Assembly (NCBI GenBank): GCA_046331245.1
Contig: JAXLRH010000001.1
Location: forward strand, 248,001 to 312,000
Length of the DNA: 64,000 bases
Origin: SSF14 sp046331245
Lineage (GTDB): Bacteria; Actinomycetota; Acidimicrobiia; Acidimicrobiales; Microtrichaceae
Direction of reading: 5' to 3'
The notes under the pieces were generated by a model that was not told the DNA's origin, did no database searches, and worked only from the letters and a program-made list of their open reading frames with translations. Position numbers and translations under genes: made by a program. How positions within the stretch are numbered: position 1 is the stretch's first letter; each line of letters begins with the position of its first letter. Below, one piece after another: positions 1-7,814 of the stretch.

Positions 1-1431
1 CCACGAACGACGGCACGGCCACCGGTCTCGCTGAGCGCGCGCCGCCGGGCGTTCGCCTGGGGGCTGGCCGTCGTGATCCCGGCGGTGCTCACCGTGATCC
101 TGCGCATCGTCGACGACCGCCTCGGGTTCCCGAGCGACCTGCTGATCTACCTGTGCGGCAGCATCGTCGTCGCAACGGTCGGGGGCCTGCCGCCGGCCCT
201 GGTCAACGCCGTGCTGTCGAGCCTGCTCCTCAACTGGTACTTCACCGAGCCGCGGTACACCCTCACGATCGCGGAGCCGGAGAACCTGCTCGCCCTCCTG
301 GTGTTCGTCGCGGTCGCTGCGGTGGTGGGCACGCTCGTCTCTCGGTCGGCGCGGCGGACGGCCGAGGCGGCGCGGGCCCGCGGCGACGCGGAGTCGCTGG
401 CGGCGATGGCGGCGCTCGCCAGCACGATCGAGGACCCGCTGCCGTTGATGGTGGGTCAGGTGCGCGGCGCATTGGGCGCGGCCGGCGCCGCGGTGTGGCG
501 ACGCGAGGCGGGCACGTGGGTGGTCGTCGCGTCGGACGGGTCGATCAGTGGTGTCGACGAGGCATCGGTCAGCGCGCCGGTCGACGAGTCGACGACGATC
601 GCGCTGTACGGCGACGCGTTCGGCACGACCGACCTCGACGTGCTCACCGCCTTCTCGTCGCAGATCACCACGGTGCTCGATCAGCAGCGGTTGCGCCGGG
701 AGGCCGCGCTCGCGGATCAGCTGGCCGAGGTGAACGACCTCCGTGCGGCCCTGCTGGCCGCCGTGTCGCACGACCTCCGCACGCCGCTCGGCGCGATCAA
801 GGCGTCGGTGTCCTCGTTGCGCCAGACCGACATCGACTGGCCTCCCGACGTGCGCGCCGAGTTCCTCGCGACGATCGAGGGTCAGACGGATCGCCTCACC
901 GATCTCGTGTCGAACCTCCTGGGGATGAGCCGGATCCAGGCGCATGCCGTGCAGCTCTCGAAGCGGGCGGTGGGGGTCGACGAGGTCGTCAGTGCCGCAG
1001 TCGCGAGCGTCGATCTGCGAGGGACGTCACTCGTGGTCGACATCCCCGCCAGCCTGCCGGCCTGGGACGTTGATCCGGCCCTGGCGGAACGGGTCGTCGC
1101 CAACCTCGTCGACAACGCGGTCAAGTGGTCGCCCGCGGGGGCCGAGGTGCGGCTCGTCGCCGTCGGGCACGACGACCGGGTCACGCTGTCGATCATCGAC
1201 CACGGGCCCGGCATCCCGGCGAGCCGGCGCGCCGAGGTGTTCGAGCCGTTCCAGCGACTCGGCGACGGCACGGTGGGGGGCACCGGGCTCGGGCTCGCCG
1301 TCGCGCTCGGCCTGACCAACGTGCTGGGCGGTGGCCTGATCATCGGCGAGACTCCCGGCGGAGGAACGACCATGGAGCTCACGTTGGACGCAGCGGTCGA
1401 CGAATCGGCGGAGGGGCCGGTGCCGGTGTGA
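1..1431 (+). CDS. kdpD: Sensor histidine kinase KdpD, C-terminal part (5' truncated)
   Basis: This is the membrane and kinase half of the KdpD sensor, which phosphorylates KdpE under K+ limitation or osmotic stress. The frame is open to base 1, so the gene begins upstream and its N-terminal KdpD/USP domains lie outside the window. Visible in order are four closely spaced hydrophobic helices (DUF4118 type), a GAF-like linker, a HisKA domain with the phospho-accepting His in VSHDLRTPLG, and a HATPase domain with an N box (NLVDNAVKWS), DHGPGIP and GTGLGLAV. A GTG at 73 is only an internal alternative start. The gene overlaps kdpE by 4 nt (GTGA), so the two are translationally coupled. The kdpFABC pump genes would be expected upstream. 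Family assignment is confident. Confidence 0.9.
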   Translation, partial: PRTTARPPVSLSARRRAFAWGLAVVIPAVLTVILRIVDDRLGFPSDLLIYLCGSIVVATVGGLPPALVNAVLSSLLLNWYFTEPRYTLTIAEPENLLALLVFVAVAAVVGTLVSRSARRTAEAARARGDAESLAAMAALASTIEDPLPLMVGQVRGALGAAGAAVWRREAGTWVVVASDGSISGVDEASVSAPVDESTTIALYGDAFGTTDLDVLTAFSSQITTVLDQQRLRREAALADQLAEVNDLRAALLAAVSHDLRTPLGAIKASVSSLRQTDIDWPPDVRAEFLATIEGQTDRLTDLVSNLLGMSRIQAHAVQLSKRAVGVDEVVSAAVASVDLRGTSLVVDIPASLPAWDVDPALAERVVANLVDNAVKWSPAGAEVRLVAVGHDDRVTLSIIDHGPGIPASRRAEVFEPFQRLGDGTVGGTGLGLAVALGLTNVLGGGLIIGETPGGGTTMELTLDAAVDESAEGPVPV

Positions 1432-2108
1432 GCCGCGTGCTGGTCGTCGACGACGAGGGCCCGATGCGTCGCGCCCTCGAGATCAACCTGGTCGCGCGAG
1501 AGTTCGACGTTTCGCTCGCCGCGACCGGCGAGGAGGCGCTTCGCCTTGCTGCCCGTGATCATCCCGACGTCGTGCTGCTCGACCTCGGTCTCCCGGGCAT
1601 CAGCGGGCTCGACGTGATCGACGGTCTTCGCGGCTGGACGAACGTGCCCATCATCGTCGTGTCGGCGCGCGACGCCGAGGGCGAGAAGGTGCGCGCGCTC
1701 GACGCCGGTGCCGACGACTACGTCACCAAGCCGTTCGGCATGGACGAGCTGCTGGCCCGGTTGCGGGCGTCGCTGCGGCGGGCGGCGGCGGACGAGGGCG
1801 AGGAGGCGGTGATCGTCACCGACGCGTTCACGATCGACCTCGCCGACAAGGTGGTGACCGTCGACGGGGAGGTCGTGCACCTCACGCCGACCGAGTGGCG
1901 GGTGCTCGAGGTGCTGGTGCGCAACCGTGGTCGCCTGGTGTCGCAGCGACAGCTCCTCGTCGAGGTCTGGGGGCCCGGCTACGCCGACGAGACCAACTAC
2001 CTGCGGGTGTACATGGCCAATCTCCGGAAGAAGCTCGAACCGGTGCCGTCCCAACCCCGGCATTTCCGCACGGAACCCGGCATGGGCTACCGGTTCGTGA
2101 CCGACTGA
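1428..2108 (+). CDS. kdpE: Response regulator KdpE (OmpR family)
   Basis: This is a 226-aa two-component response regulator. The N-terminal receiver domain shows the acidic pocket (VVDDE), the phospho-acceptor Asp in LLDLGLPG near residue 51 and the conserved Lys in VTKPFG. The C-terminal half is an OmpR/PhoB winged helix (LTPTEWRVLEVL, ending GMGYRF). The GTG start overlaps the kdpD stop by 4 nt, which fixes the start. KdpE normally activates the high-affinity K+ ATPase kdpFABC. A second K+ uptake gene, kup, lies about 6 kb downstream, so the organism appears to have both high- and low-affinity uptake. The gene converges with the small minus-strand ORF that follows. Confidence 0.92.
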   Translation: MSRVLVVDDEGPMRRALEINLVAREFDVSLAATGEEALRLAARDHPDVVLLDLGLPGISGLDVIDGLRGWTNVPIIVVSARDAEGEKVRALDAGADDYVTKPFGMDELLARLRASLRRAAADEGEEAVIVTDAFTIDLADKVVTVDGEVVHLTPTEWRVLEVLVRNRGRLVSQRQLLVEVWGPGYADETNYLRVYMANLRKKLEPVPSQPRHFRTEPGMGYRFVTD

Positions 2109-2111
2109 CGC

Positions 2112-2201
2112 CTACATGCGGCGGTGCATCGCCCACCCGACGAGGGCCCACAATGCTGCCGTCGCGAGGGACAGACCGAGCCAGACCACAATCGCTCTCA
2201 C
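2112..2201 (-). CDS. Putative single-pass membrane miniprotein (29 aa)
   Basis: A 30-codon GTG-started ORF lies on the minus strand just downstream of kdpE. The product is one hydrophobic segment (VVWLGLSLATAALWALVGW) followed by a basic tail (HRRM), the composition of a one-helix membrane miniprotein. An AGGAG-like site lies only 2-3 nt before the GTG, closer than ideal. It resembles KdpF in size and build, but KdpF is normally encoded upstream of kdpA on the kdp strand, so identity is not claimed. A chance ORF is possible. Confidence 0.35.
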   Translation of the reverse strand: MRAIVVWLGLSLATAALWALVGWAMHRRM

Positions 2202-2266
2202 GGTCTCCTACTGCCCCGAAGTGCGATGAACGATGCCGTGTGACCCGTCACACGCCGGCTGCGCGC

Positions 2267-2797
2267 TCAGCCGGCGGCGGTGCGGGGGCACTCCGTCGAC
2301 TGCACCACGGCGTTCGGGCAGATCGTGCTCGCCCAGGTGACGCCGGTGAGCGTGGCCCCCGTGAGGTTGGCATTCGTGAGGTCGGCTCCGCCCAGCTTGG
2401 CGTTGGTGAGGTCGGCGTTCACCAGGCCGGCGAAGGTCATGGCGGCGTTCGAGAGGGTCGCGTTGGCGAGGTGGGCGCCACTCAGGTCGGCGGAGGAGAG
2501 GTCGGCGCCGGTCAGGTTCGCGCCCGTGAGCGTGGCGTTGGCGAGGTTGGAGCTCGCCAGGTTCGTGCCCACCAGCGTCGCACCCGAGAGGTTGGCGTTG
2601 ATCAGGTTCACGCCGTGCATGTCGACGCCCGAGAAGTTCTTCCCGTGCAGGTCACAGCCGGCGAGGTTGATGTACGGCGTGGGTGTGGCGGTGCACGGCG
2701 ACGGCGGCAGGGGAGTGGGAGCGCATGCCGTCGCGACCGATGCGAACGTGAGGACGGCGAGCGCTGCTGCGCCGCGAAGCTGAACGAGACGTGACAC
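2267..2797 (-). CDS. Exported pentapeptide-repeat protein (176 aa)
   Basis: The protein has an N-terminal signal peptide ending in an ATAC lipobox-like motif. A Pro-rich linker follows, then roughly 110 residues of pentapeptide repeats (A(D/N)LxG units such as ANLSG, ADLSS, AHLAN), which fold as a right-handed quadrilateral beta-helix. The GTG start at 2797 is chosen because AGGGGGA lies 5 nt upstream and the signal peptide begins there; a longer reading frame has no ribosome binding site. Two cysteines (TICPN and TECPR) close the C-terminus. It is a paralogue of the next gene upstream on the same strand (96-nt gap). Some family members mimic DNA, but an exported form cannot be assigned a function. 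Confidence 0.8.
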   Translation of the reverse strand: MSRLVQLRGAAALAVLTFASVATACAPTPLPPSPCTATPTPYINLAGCDLHGKNFSGVDMHGVNLINANLSGATLVGTNLASSNLANATLTGANLTGADLSSADLSGAHLANATLSNAAMTFAGLVNADLTNAKLGGADLTNANLTGATLTGVTWASTICPNAVVQSTECPRTAAG

Positions 2798-2893
2798 GTT
2801 GTTCCCCCTGAGACACCGGCGGGCACTGTGCGCCGCAGGTGCGAGCGTCAGCATGTCACTCGTGGCGGGCCCGCACAACGGGCACCGGGAACC

Positions 2894-3865
2894 TCAGGCG
2901 CAGGGAGTCGACTGCGTGATGCCCGTCGGGCAGATGGTGTCGTTCCACACGACGCCGGTGAGGTCGGCGCCGGTGATGGTGGCGAGGTTGAGGTTCGCCG
3001 TCGTGAGGTTCGCGTTGGTGAGGTTGGCGTTCGTGAGGTCGGAGGTCGCCAGGTTCGTCCCGATGAACAGGACGTCGGTGAGGTCGAGCCCGCTCAGGTC
3101 CACGCCGCCCAGCGCCGCGCCGGCGAGATTGGCCGTGGGGCCGACGAGGTAGCGGCCGCCCCCGCGGATGCTCCAGCCGGCGGGGAGGGTGCTCGGCGTG
3201 CCGACCAGGGCAGCTCCCTGCACGCGGTACAGGGTGGCGCCGGCGAGGTTGGTGTTCGTGACGTTCGTGCCGTTGAGCGCGGCGTACGTGAGGTTGACCC
3301 CACTGAGGTTCGCGCCGGTGAGGTTCGCCATGTTGAAGTTGACGCCCGACAGGTCGAGCCCGCTGAGGTCGACGCCGGCGATCGCCGCCTGGGTGAGGTT
3401 GATGCCCGGGGCGACGAGGTAGCCGCTCACCACCTTCGGGCCGCCGGCGAGCGGGGAGCCGATGACACCGCTCGAGGAGGCGCCCAGCAGGTTGGTTCCG
3501 GACAGGTCGGTTCCGGTCACGTTCGTGCCGCCGAAGAGCGTTGCCACCAGGACGGCGCCGTGGAGGTTGGCCGAGCTCAGGTCGGTGCTGTTGAGCTTGG
3601 CACCGGTGAGGTCGGCGCCCGTCAGGTTGACCCCGCTCAGGTTCGCCCCGGTGAGATTGGTGAAGGTGAGGTTGGCGTACGACAGGTCGCCGCCGCGGAG
3701 GTCCTTGCCGGTGAAGTCGCAGAGGTGCCAGTCGACCCCCGGCCCGGGTGCCTGCGTGCAGATGCCGGTGTTGGGCGTGGTCGACGGCGGGCAGGCCGTC
3801 GCCAGGAACGTGAGCGCGAGGACGGCGAGCCCCAAGGCGCCGCGCGAGCGAGTGCGGTGTGACAC
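2894..3865 (-). CDS. Exported pentapeptide-repeat protein (323 aa)
   Basis: This is a larger paralogue of the downstream gene. A GTG start with GGGGG 5 nt upstream gives a signal peptide ending in LATAC (possible lipoprotein). A cysteine-containing segment follows, then long arrays of ANLSG/ADLTG pentapeptides. Two spacer modules interrupt the array at roughly residues 125-150 and 205-235, each ending in YLV(A/G)P followed by a renewed repeat beginning with a GVDLSGLDL core. These are tandem duplications of a larger unit inside the beta-helix. The C-terminus repeats the TICP cysteine motif of its neighbour. The two genes probably form one transcription unit. Function is unknown. Confidence 0.82.
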   Translation of the reverse strand: MSHRTRSRGALGLAVLALTFLATACPPSTTPNTGICTQAPGPGVDWHLCDFTGKDLRGGDLSYANLTFTNLTGANLSGVNLTGADLTGAKLNSTDLSSANLHGAVLVATLFGGTNVTGTDLSGTNLLGASSSGVIGSPLAGGPKVVSGYLVAPGINLTQAAIAGVDLSGLDLSGVNFNMANLTGANLSGVNLTYAALNGTNVTNTNLAGATLYRVQGAALVGTPSTLPAGWSIRGGGRYLVGPTANLAGAALGGVDLSGLDLTDVLFIGTNLATSDLTNANLTNANLTTANLNLATITGADLTGVVWNDTICPTGITQSTPCA

Positions 3866-3956
3866 GGTGACCCCCAACCCCGGTGGCGCCCCTCGCGCCA
3901 ACTCCAAGGCCGGGAAGGTATCACGCCCGTTCCGACGATCGCCCGGGAACGGGCGA

Positions 3957-3979
3957 AGCCCCCGGGATCGCCGGGGGCT
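3957..3979 (-). terminator. Terminator hairpin downstream of tRNA-Phe
   Basis: A perfect 9-bp inverted repeat (AGCCCCCGG / CCGGGGGCT) with a 5-nt loop lies 7 nt beyond the 3' end of tRNA-Phe on the minus strand. A second 10-bp inverted repeat (CGCCCGTTCC / GGAACGGGCG, 3924-3933 and 3946-3955) follows at once. There is no U-tract, as is common in GC-rich actinobacteria. Confidence 0.6.
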
Positions 3980-3986
3980 CCTGTCG

Positions 3987-4059
3987 TGGTCAGGCGGGGC
4001 GTCGATCCCCGGACCTACCGCTTTTCAGGCGGTCGCTCTGCCGACTGAGCTACCTGACC
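3987..4059 (-). tRNA. tRNA-Phe (GAA)
   Basis: A 73-nt cloverleaf folds with acceptor GGTCAGG/CCTGACC, D-stem GCTC/GAGC, anticodon stem ACCGC/GCGGT with loop CTGAAAA (anticodon GAA), T-stem CGGGG/CCCCG and discriminator A. No CCA is encoded. The T-loop reads ATCGACG, with A instead of T at position 54. Confidence 0.95.
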
Positions 4060-4126
4060 AGAGGTGTCGTGACGGGCACGTGATGGTGCTCGCAACGACG
4101 ACACCCCCGCCGAGGCGAGGGTGCGG

Positions 4127-4201
4127 CGGTCCCGACGAGATTTGAACTCGCGACCTCCGCCTTGACAGGGCGGCGTGCACTCCAAACTGCACCACGGGAC
4201 C
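4127..4201 (-). tRNA. tRNA-Asp (GTC)
   Basis: The acceptor stem is GGTCCCG/CGGGACC and the anticodon stem is CCGCC/GGCGG with loop CTGTCAA (anticodon GTC). The T-arm is GCGAG-TTCAAAT-CTCGT and the discriminator is G. CCA is not encoded. It lies 67 nt upstream of tRNA-Phe on the same strand and is probably co-transcribed with it. Confidence 0.95.
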
Positions 4202-4255
4202 AGAACGGCTGAGATCATAGCGGTCACCCCTGAACCGCGCCGAATCGAATGAGCG

Positions 4256-5083
4256 CTACACGAAGTGACCGAAGGCGCTGCCGAGGTGGTCCTCCAGCTC
4301 CGTCCACTGGCTGCGCAGGATGCCGATGAGGTGAACGTCGTGACGCCGACCGTCGACCAGCAGTTGCTCGCGCTGCACCCCCTCCTCGACGAACACGAGG
4401 CCGGCCCCGTCGCCGAAGTAGTGCCAGTTGTATGCGGGCACCGACGCCGTGATCTTGTGCAGGTTCAGCGCTCGGAAGGCGTGGCTGATGAACATCGCCA
4501 CGGTCTCGAGGCGCACACCGCGATGGGGCCGGGGGTTCCCTCGCTCGAGCGCTGTGCGGCCGAGGCCGATGACCGTCAGGTCCGCGGTCTGGTTCGTCGG
4601 ATCGTGGCGGTTGAGCGCCAGGAGCGACACCGCGGCGGCCGGGTCGTCACGCGGAGCACCGATCAGCTGGAGATCGGCGCCCTCGAGCGCCCGCTCCACG
4701 GCCGACGGCAGCACGGTGCGACCCCGGCTCGGGAGACGCCAGCTCGTCGCCGCGTCGTTGAACGCCAGGTGGATCGCCGGAAGGTCGACGGGAGCGACGG
4801 CCCGGAGCAGGGCTCGCGGCGTCTCGATCGGCCAGCCCGTGCTGGCAGCGGCGGAGTCGGGTGCGTCCTGTCCGCCGAGCTCCGACCACTCGGCGAGCTC
4901 TCCCACCGTGACCAGGCTGTCGGCGAGCTCGACGGGGATCTGCCGTTGTCGGAGCAGCCCGACGAGCAGCAGCGAGCGGAGCATCGGCCGTGCCGGACCC
5001 AGCTCGTCGAGCGCGGTGCCGACATCGAGCCCGAACCGGGCCGCGAGCTCGGCGGGCCCCAGGTCGCCGAGCGCGTCACCCAT
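4256..5083 (-). CDS. GNAT N-acetyltransferase with N-terminal ACP-like domain
   Basis: A 275-aa protein in two parts. Residues about 95-275 look like a RimJ/RimL-type GNAT acetyltransferase: alternating strands, an RGNPRPHRG segment in place of the usual acetyl-CoA loop, and the family's late LNLHKITASVPAYN strand-helix. Residues about 1-75 resemble an acyl-carrier-protein fold, including the LxELG turn before helix 2 and the closing IPVELADSLVTVGELAEW pattern. The phosphopantetheine Ser of the DSL motif is absent (ARP there), so this domain cannot be loaded in the usual way. The start overlaps the upstream 44-aa gene by 8 nt, indicating coupling. The substrate is unknown. Confidence 0.75.
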   Translation of the reverse strand: MGDALGDLGPAELAARFGLDVGTALDELGPARPMLRSLLLVGLLRQRQIPVELADSLVTVGELAEWSELGGQDAPDSAAASTGWPIETPRALLRAVAPVDLPAIHLAFNDAATSWRLPSRGRTVLPSAVERALEGADLQLIGAPRDDPAAAVSLLALNRHDPTNQTADLTVIGLGRTALERGNPRPHRGVRLETVAMFISHAFRALNLHKITASVPAYNWHYFGDGAGLVFVEEGVQREQLLVDGRRHDVHLIGILRSQWTELEDHLGSAFGHFV

Positions 5084-5210
5084 CGTGTCGCCGCCTCCAC
5101 GATCGCAGCAGCCAGACGACCCCTGCGAGGATCACGACGGTGACCACGATTCCCGCGAGGCCGGCGACCGTTTCCGGCCAGCCGGCCCCGACGGGATGGA
5201 CGTGGGTCAC
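5076..5210 (-). CDS. Coupled 44-aa membrane miniprotein
   Basis: The GTG start overlaps the upstream stop codon as GTGA, and its own stop lies 8 nt inside the next gene, so it sits tightly between two coupled genes. The product has a short polar N-terminus, one strong transmembrane helix (LAGIVVTVVILAGVVWLL) and a basic tail (RSWRRRHDG), predicting an N-out/C-in orientation. Its spacing and perfect overlaps argue that it is genuinely translated despite its size. Function is unknown. Confidence 0.6.
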   Translation of the reverse strand: MTHVHPVGAGWPETVAGLAGIVVTVVILAGVVWLLRSWRRRHDG

Positions 5211-5914
5211 CAGTTGTAGCTGGACGAGGAGGCGGTCGAGCCGTACCCCAGCTCGTCCACCGTGTGCGCATCGTGTTCGACGGGGCACGCCCAGTTGAGT
5301 GGACCGGCGAGGCAGATCGCCCAGTGGCCGGTGAGGCGCGAACGACCCTTGTAGAAGTTGTGGGTGCCGTACTTGTCGGTGTAGCTGTTCGAGAGGTACA
5401 CCCGCTGCTCCTGCACGGTCGGGTCCGCCGTCCACCGGTAGCCCTGCACCTGGCCGGCAAACGTCGCGCCGTACCCGGTGCGGATCGCGCTGACGGACGT
5501 GACGTTGCCGTTGTTGTCCCAGCACCAGGTGCTCTTCATGACGTGGTACATCAGCTCGACGCTGTTCGTGACGTCGCGGGCGGAGTAGCGGTCGCTTCGA
5601 GAGGTACAGGTGCTCGATGCGTTGGCGGCGACGTTGACGAGCACCGGGCCGCGCACCACGACGGTCTGCATGCCGGCGTCGGCCTGCTCGGGAGTGGTGT
5701 TGACGAACGCCGTTGCCGCCTCGGTCGTGCCGAGCTGCGCGGCGAGCGCCTGGACCGCGAGGGGGTCGAGGGTGATGCCACGTGCGGTGGCGGCGTCGGT
5801 GATCACCTGCTCGGGTGTGGCCGCCGTGGCTCCGGCGGCCGGTATGCAGACGGTGGTGGCGCTCGCGGCGCCGATGGCGGCAAGGCCGGCGATGACTCTC
5901 GTACTCGTCTTCAT
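5207..5914 (-). CDS. Secreted protein of unknown function (235 aa)
   Basis: ATG at 5914 is preferred because AGAGG lies 9 nt upstream; an upstream in-frame ATG has no spacing from that site. The protein starts with a clear Sec signal peptide (MKTSTRVIAG... with cleavage near AGATAAT). The mature part has a helical N-terminal region and a C-terminal beta-rich, Trp/Tyr-rich region with several Cys (STWCWDNN, AICLAG, WACPVE), suggesting extracellular disulfides. I do not recognise a catalytic motif. It heads a three-gene coupled operon with the 44-aa membrane protein and the GNAT. Confidence 0.75.
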   Translation of the reverse strand: MKTSTRVIAGLAAIGAASATTVCIPAAGATAATPEQVITDAATARGITLDPLAVQALAAQLGTTEAATAFVNTTPEQADAGMQTVVVRGPVLVNVAANASSTCTSRSDRYSARDVTNSVELMYHVMKSTWCWDNNGNVTSVSAIRTGYGATFAGQVQGYRWTADPTVQEQRVYLSNSYTDKYGTHNFYKGRSRLTGHWAICLAGPLNWACPVEHDAHTVDELGYGSTASSSSYNW

Positions 5915-5957
5915 GGGCTGCATCCTCTCGTTGGGGTGTGGGAGAACGTACCGAGAG

Positions 5958-5967
5958 GTAGCGCTAC
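5958..5967 (-). promoter_or_regulatory. Palindrome upstream of the secreted-protein operon
   Basis: A perfect 10-bp palindrome GTAGCGCTAC lies 43 nt upstream of the chosen start of the secreted-protein gene. Just beyond it on the minus strand is AT-rich sequence (CATATT), unusual in this genome and a possible -10 region. An operator role is inferred only from position and symmetry. Confidence 0.35.
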
Positions 5968-6102
5968 ATGACAATATGTTGTGAGTGAGAGGATGTACCC
6001 AATTGGCTCCGTCGGCCATGGTGCCGGCGTCGAACGGAGCCCACGACGGCGGGCTCCGCGGCCGGTGCGCTGCTACATTCGTCGCGCCGACGCGACGGCC
6101 CG

Positions 6103-6175
<73 letters not shown>

Positions 6176-6181
6176 CCGCTC

Positions 6182-6240
6182 CCCTCGTTCCGGCGTTGGA
6201 TTTCGCCCCACCGGGGCGTTTGAGCCCGGCGGAACGAGGG
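6182..6240 (+). terminator. Nested hairpin downstream of tRNA-Glu
   Basis: Two nested perfect inverted repeats follow tRNA-Glu by 6 nt. The outer arms are 11 bp (CCCTCGTTCCG / CGGAACGAGGG, 6182-6192 and 6230-6240). The inner arms are 6 bp (CGCCCC / GGGGCG) with a 3-nt loop. The most likely role is tRNA transcription termination. Confidence 0.55.
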
Positions 6241-6299
6241 CGTTGGTGAGCGCACGCGCAGGATGCCCTCGTCCACCTGGCGGGGCCGACTGTTAGACA

Positions 6300-7814
6300 G
6301 TGGCGGAGGAGGGTGCCAGCCCCTTGGCCCACAGTGCGTTGTACGAGTCCGCGTTTCCCCCGCCGCCTGCACCGATCGTGACCCCCGTGGCGCCGACGCG
6401 CGTCGGGCGCGTCGTGGCCGCGATCGCCGCTGTCCTGGCGCTCCTCGCCATCGCCGCGTTCGGCGGCTCCCGCCTCTTCGACGGCGGGCCGCGGTACCCG
6501 GCGCGGTGGGACCCGCGCGTGGCCGAGCTCGCGAAGTTCGTCGAGCACACCCGCGGCCACCCCTTCAAGCACCCGGTGCACGTGTACTTCATGACCGACG
6601 CCGAATACAGCCGCGTCGCCGGTTCCGGCAACGGCTCGCCACCGACCGCTGCCGATCGCCGGCACTCGCGCCGGCAGGCCGCCGAGTATCGCGCGCTCGG
6701 GCTCCTGAACGGCGACCCCAACCTCCTCGCGTCGAGCGAGAAGCTGCACGACTCGGGCACGCTCGCCTTCTACTCACCGCAGTACGACGTGGTGAACGTG
6801 CGCGGGTCGAGCCTCACCGTCGGCGTCCGGGTGACGCTCGCCCACGAGCTCACGCACGCGCTGCAGGACCAGTACTTCGACCTCAGCCCGCTCGACGCCG
6901 CCCGGAACGCCGACGCTGCGGGCGCGGCGCGCTCGATCGTCGAGGGCGACGCGGTGGCGACGGAGAACGCCTACATCGCAACCCTCTCCGATTCGGAGCG
7001 GGCCGCGTACGACAAGGAGTCGAACGACGAGCAGTCGGGCGCGGACGAGAGCCTCGGCGACGTGCCGAAGGTGCTGCAGACGATGCTCGGCTCGTACTAC
7101 GCGCTGGGCAACGCGTTCGTGGAGTTCTGGGAGGCCGAGCCGAACGGCCCGCCGAAGCTGACGAACATCGACGAGGTGCTCCGGCGGCTGCCCACGGCCT
7201 CCGCGCAGGTGATCGATCCGACCCGCTACCTCGCCGGCGACACGCCGCAGCACGTGAGCCCCCCACGCCTGAGCGGGAGGCGGGACGTCTTCGAGACCGC
7301 CACGCTGGGCGCCGACCTGACCTTCCTGATGCTGGCGGAGCGCATCGACCCGGTGGTGGCGTTGACGGCGGTCGACGGGCTCCGTGGCGACGCCTATTCG
7401 GCGACGACGGTGCGTTCGAGCGACCAGCTCTGCGTCGACGCGAAGATGGCGATGGCCTCGAAGGCCGACGCTCGGGAGATGGGCGACGCGCTCGAGGCGT
7501 GGACGCGGGCGATGCCGAAGGAGGCTTCCGCCGGATACAAGGTCGGCAGCGACTGGGTCTCGTTCCACAGCTGCGATCCGGGTACGTCGGTGGACACGGG
7601 CAGCGGCGGTGCGTCCGCCGACGCGCTCTACTTCCCCGTGGCCCGGTTGCAGGCTGCAGCGCAGGCGGTGTCGAAGGGCCGCTCACGCACGAGCGCGCTC
7701 TGCTACGGCAACGCCGTCGTGGAACGGCTCACGCTCGCCGATCTCAAGGCCAAGGAGCGCACGCCCGGGATCACCGCGGCGATCGCGGCGGCCGAGGCCG
7801 CCTGCCCCCGCTAG
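6300..7814 (+). CDS. Membrane-anchored zinc metallopeptidase (HELTH motif)
   Basis: A 504-aa protein with a Pro-rich cytoplasmic N-terminus and one transmembrane helix at about 36-54, followed by an extracytoplasmic domain. AHELTHALQDQ at residues 182-191 is a HExxH zinc-peptidase signature. An E in EGDAVATE (about residue 215) is well placed as the third, gluzincin-type ligand. Cysteines in the C-terminal half (QLCVD, HSCDPG, LCYGN, EACPR) could form disulfides. The GTG at 6300 lacks a good ribosome binding site; a TTG eight codons later follows GGAGGAGG at a long spacing, so the start is uncertain. The 3' end overlaps convergent kup by 4 nt. The substrate is unknown. Confidence 0.75.
   Translation: MAEEGASPLAHSALYESAFPPPPAPIVTPVAPTRVGRVVAAIAAVLALLAIAAFGGSRLFDGGPRYPARWDPRVAELAKFVEHTRGHPFKHPVHVYFMTDAEYSRVAGSGNGSPPTAADRRHSRRQAAEYRALGLLNGDPNLLASSEKLHDSGTLAFYSPQYDVVNVRGSSLTVGVRVTLAHELTHALQDQYFDLSPLDAARNADAAGAARSIVEGDAVATENAYIATLSDSERAAYDKESNDEQSGADESLGDVPKVLQTMLGSYYALGNAFVEFWEAEPNGPPKLTNIDEVLRRLPTASAQVIDPTRYLAGDTPQHVSPPRLSGRRDVFETATLGADLTFLMLAERIDPVVALTAVDGLRGDAYSATTVRSSDQLCVDAKMAMASKADAREMGDALEAWTRAMPKEASAGYKVGSDWVSFHSCDPGTSVDTGSGGASADALYFPVARLQAAAQAVSKGRSRTSALCYGNAVVERLTLADLKAKERTPGITAAIAAAEAACPR

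Noticed and set aside
2280..3152. Repeated V/A/R-rich plus-strand ORFs over the pentapeptide genes
   Set aside because: They are the complement of the repeat arrays. The minus strand gives signal peptides and A(D/N)LxG repeats.
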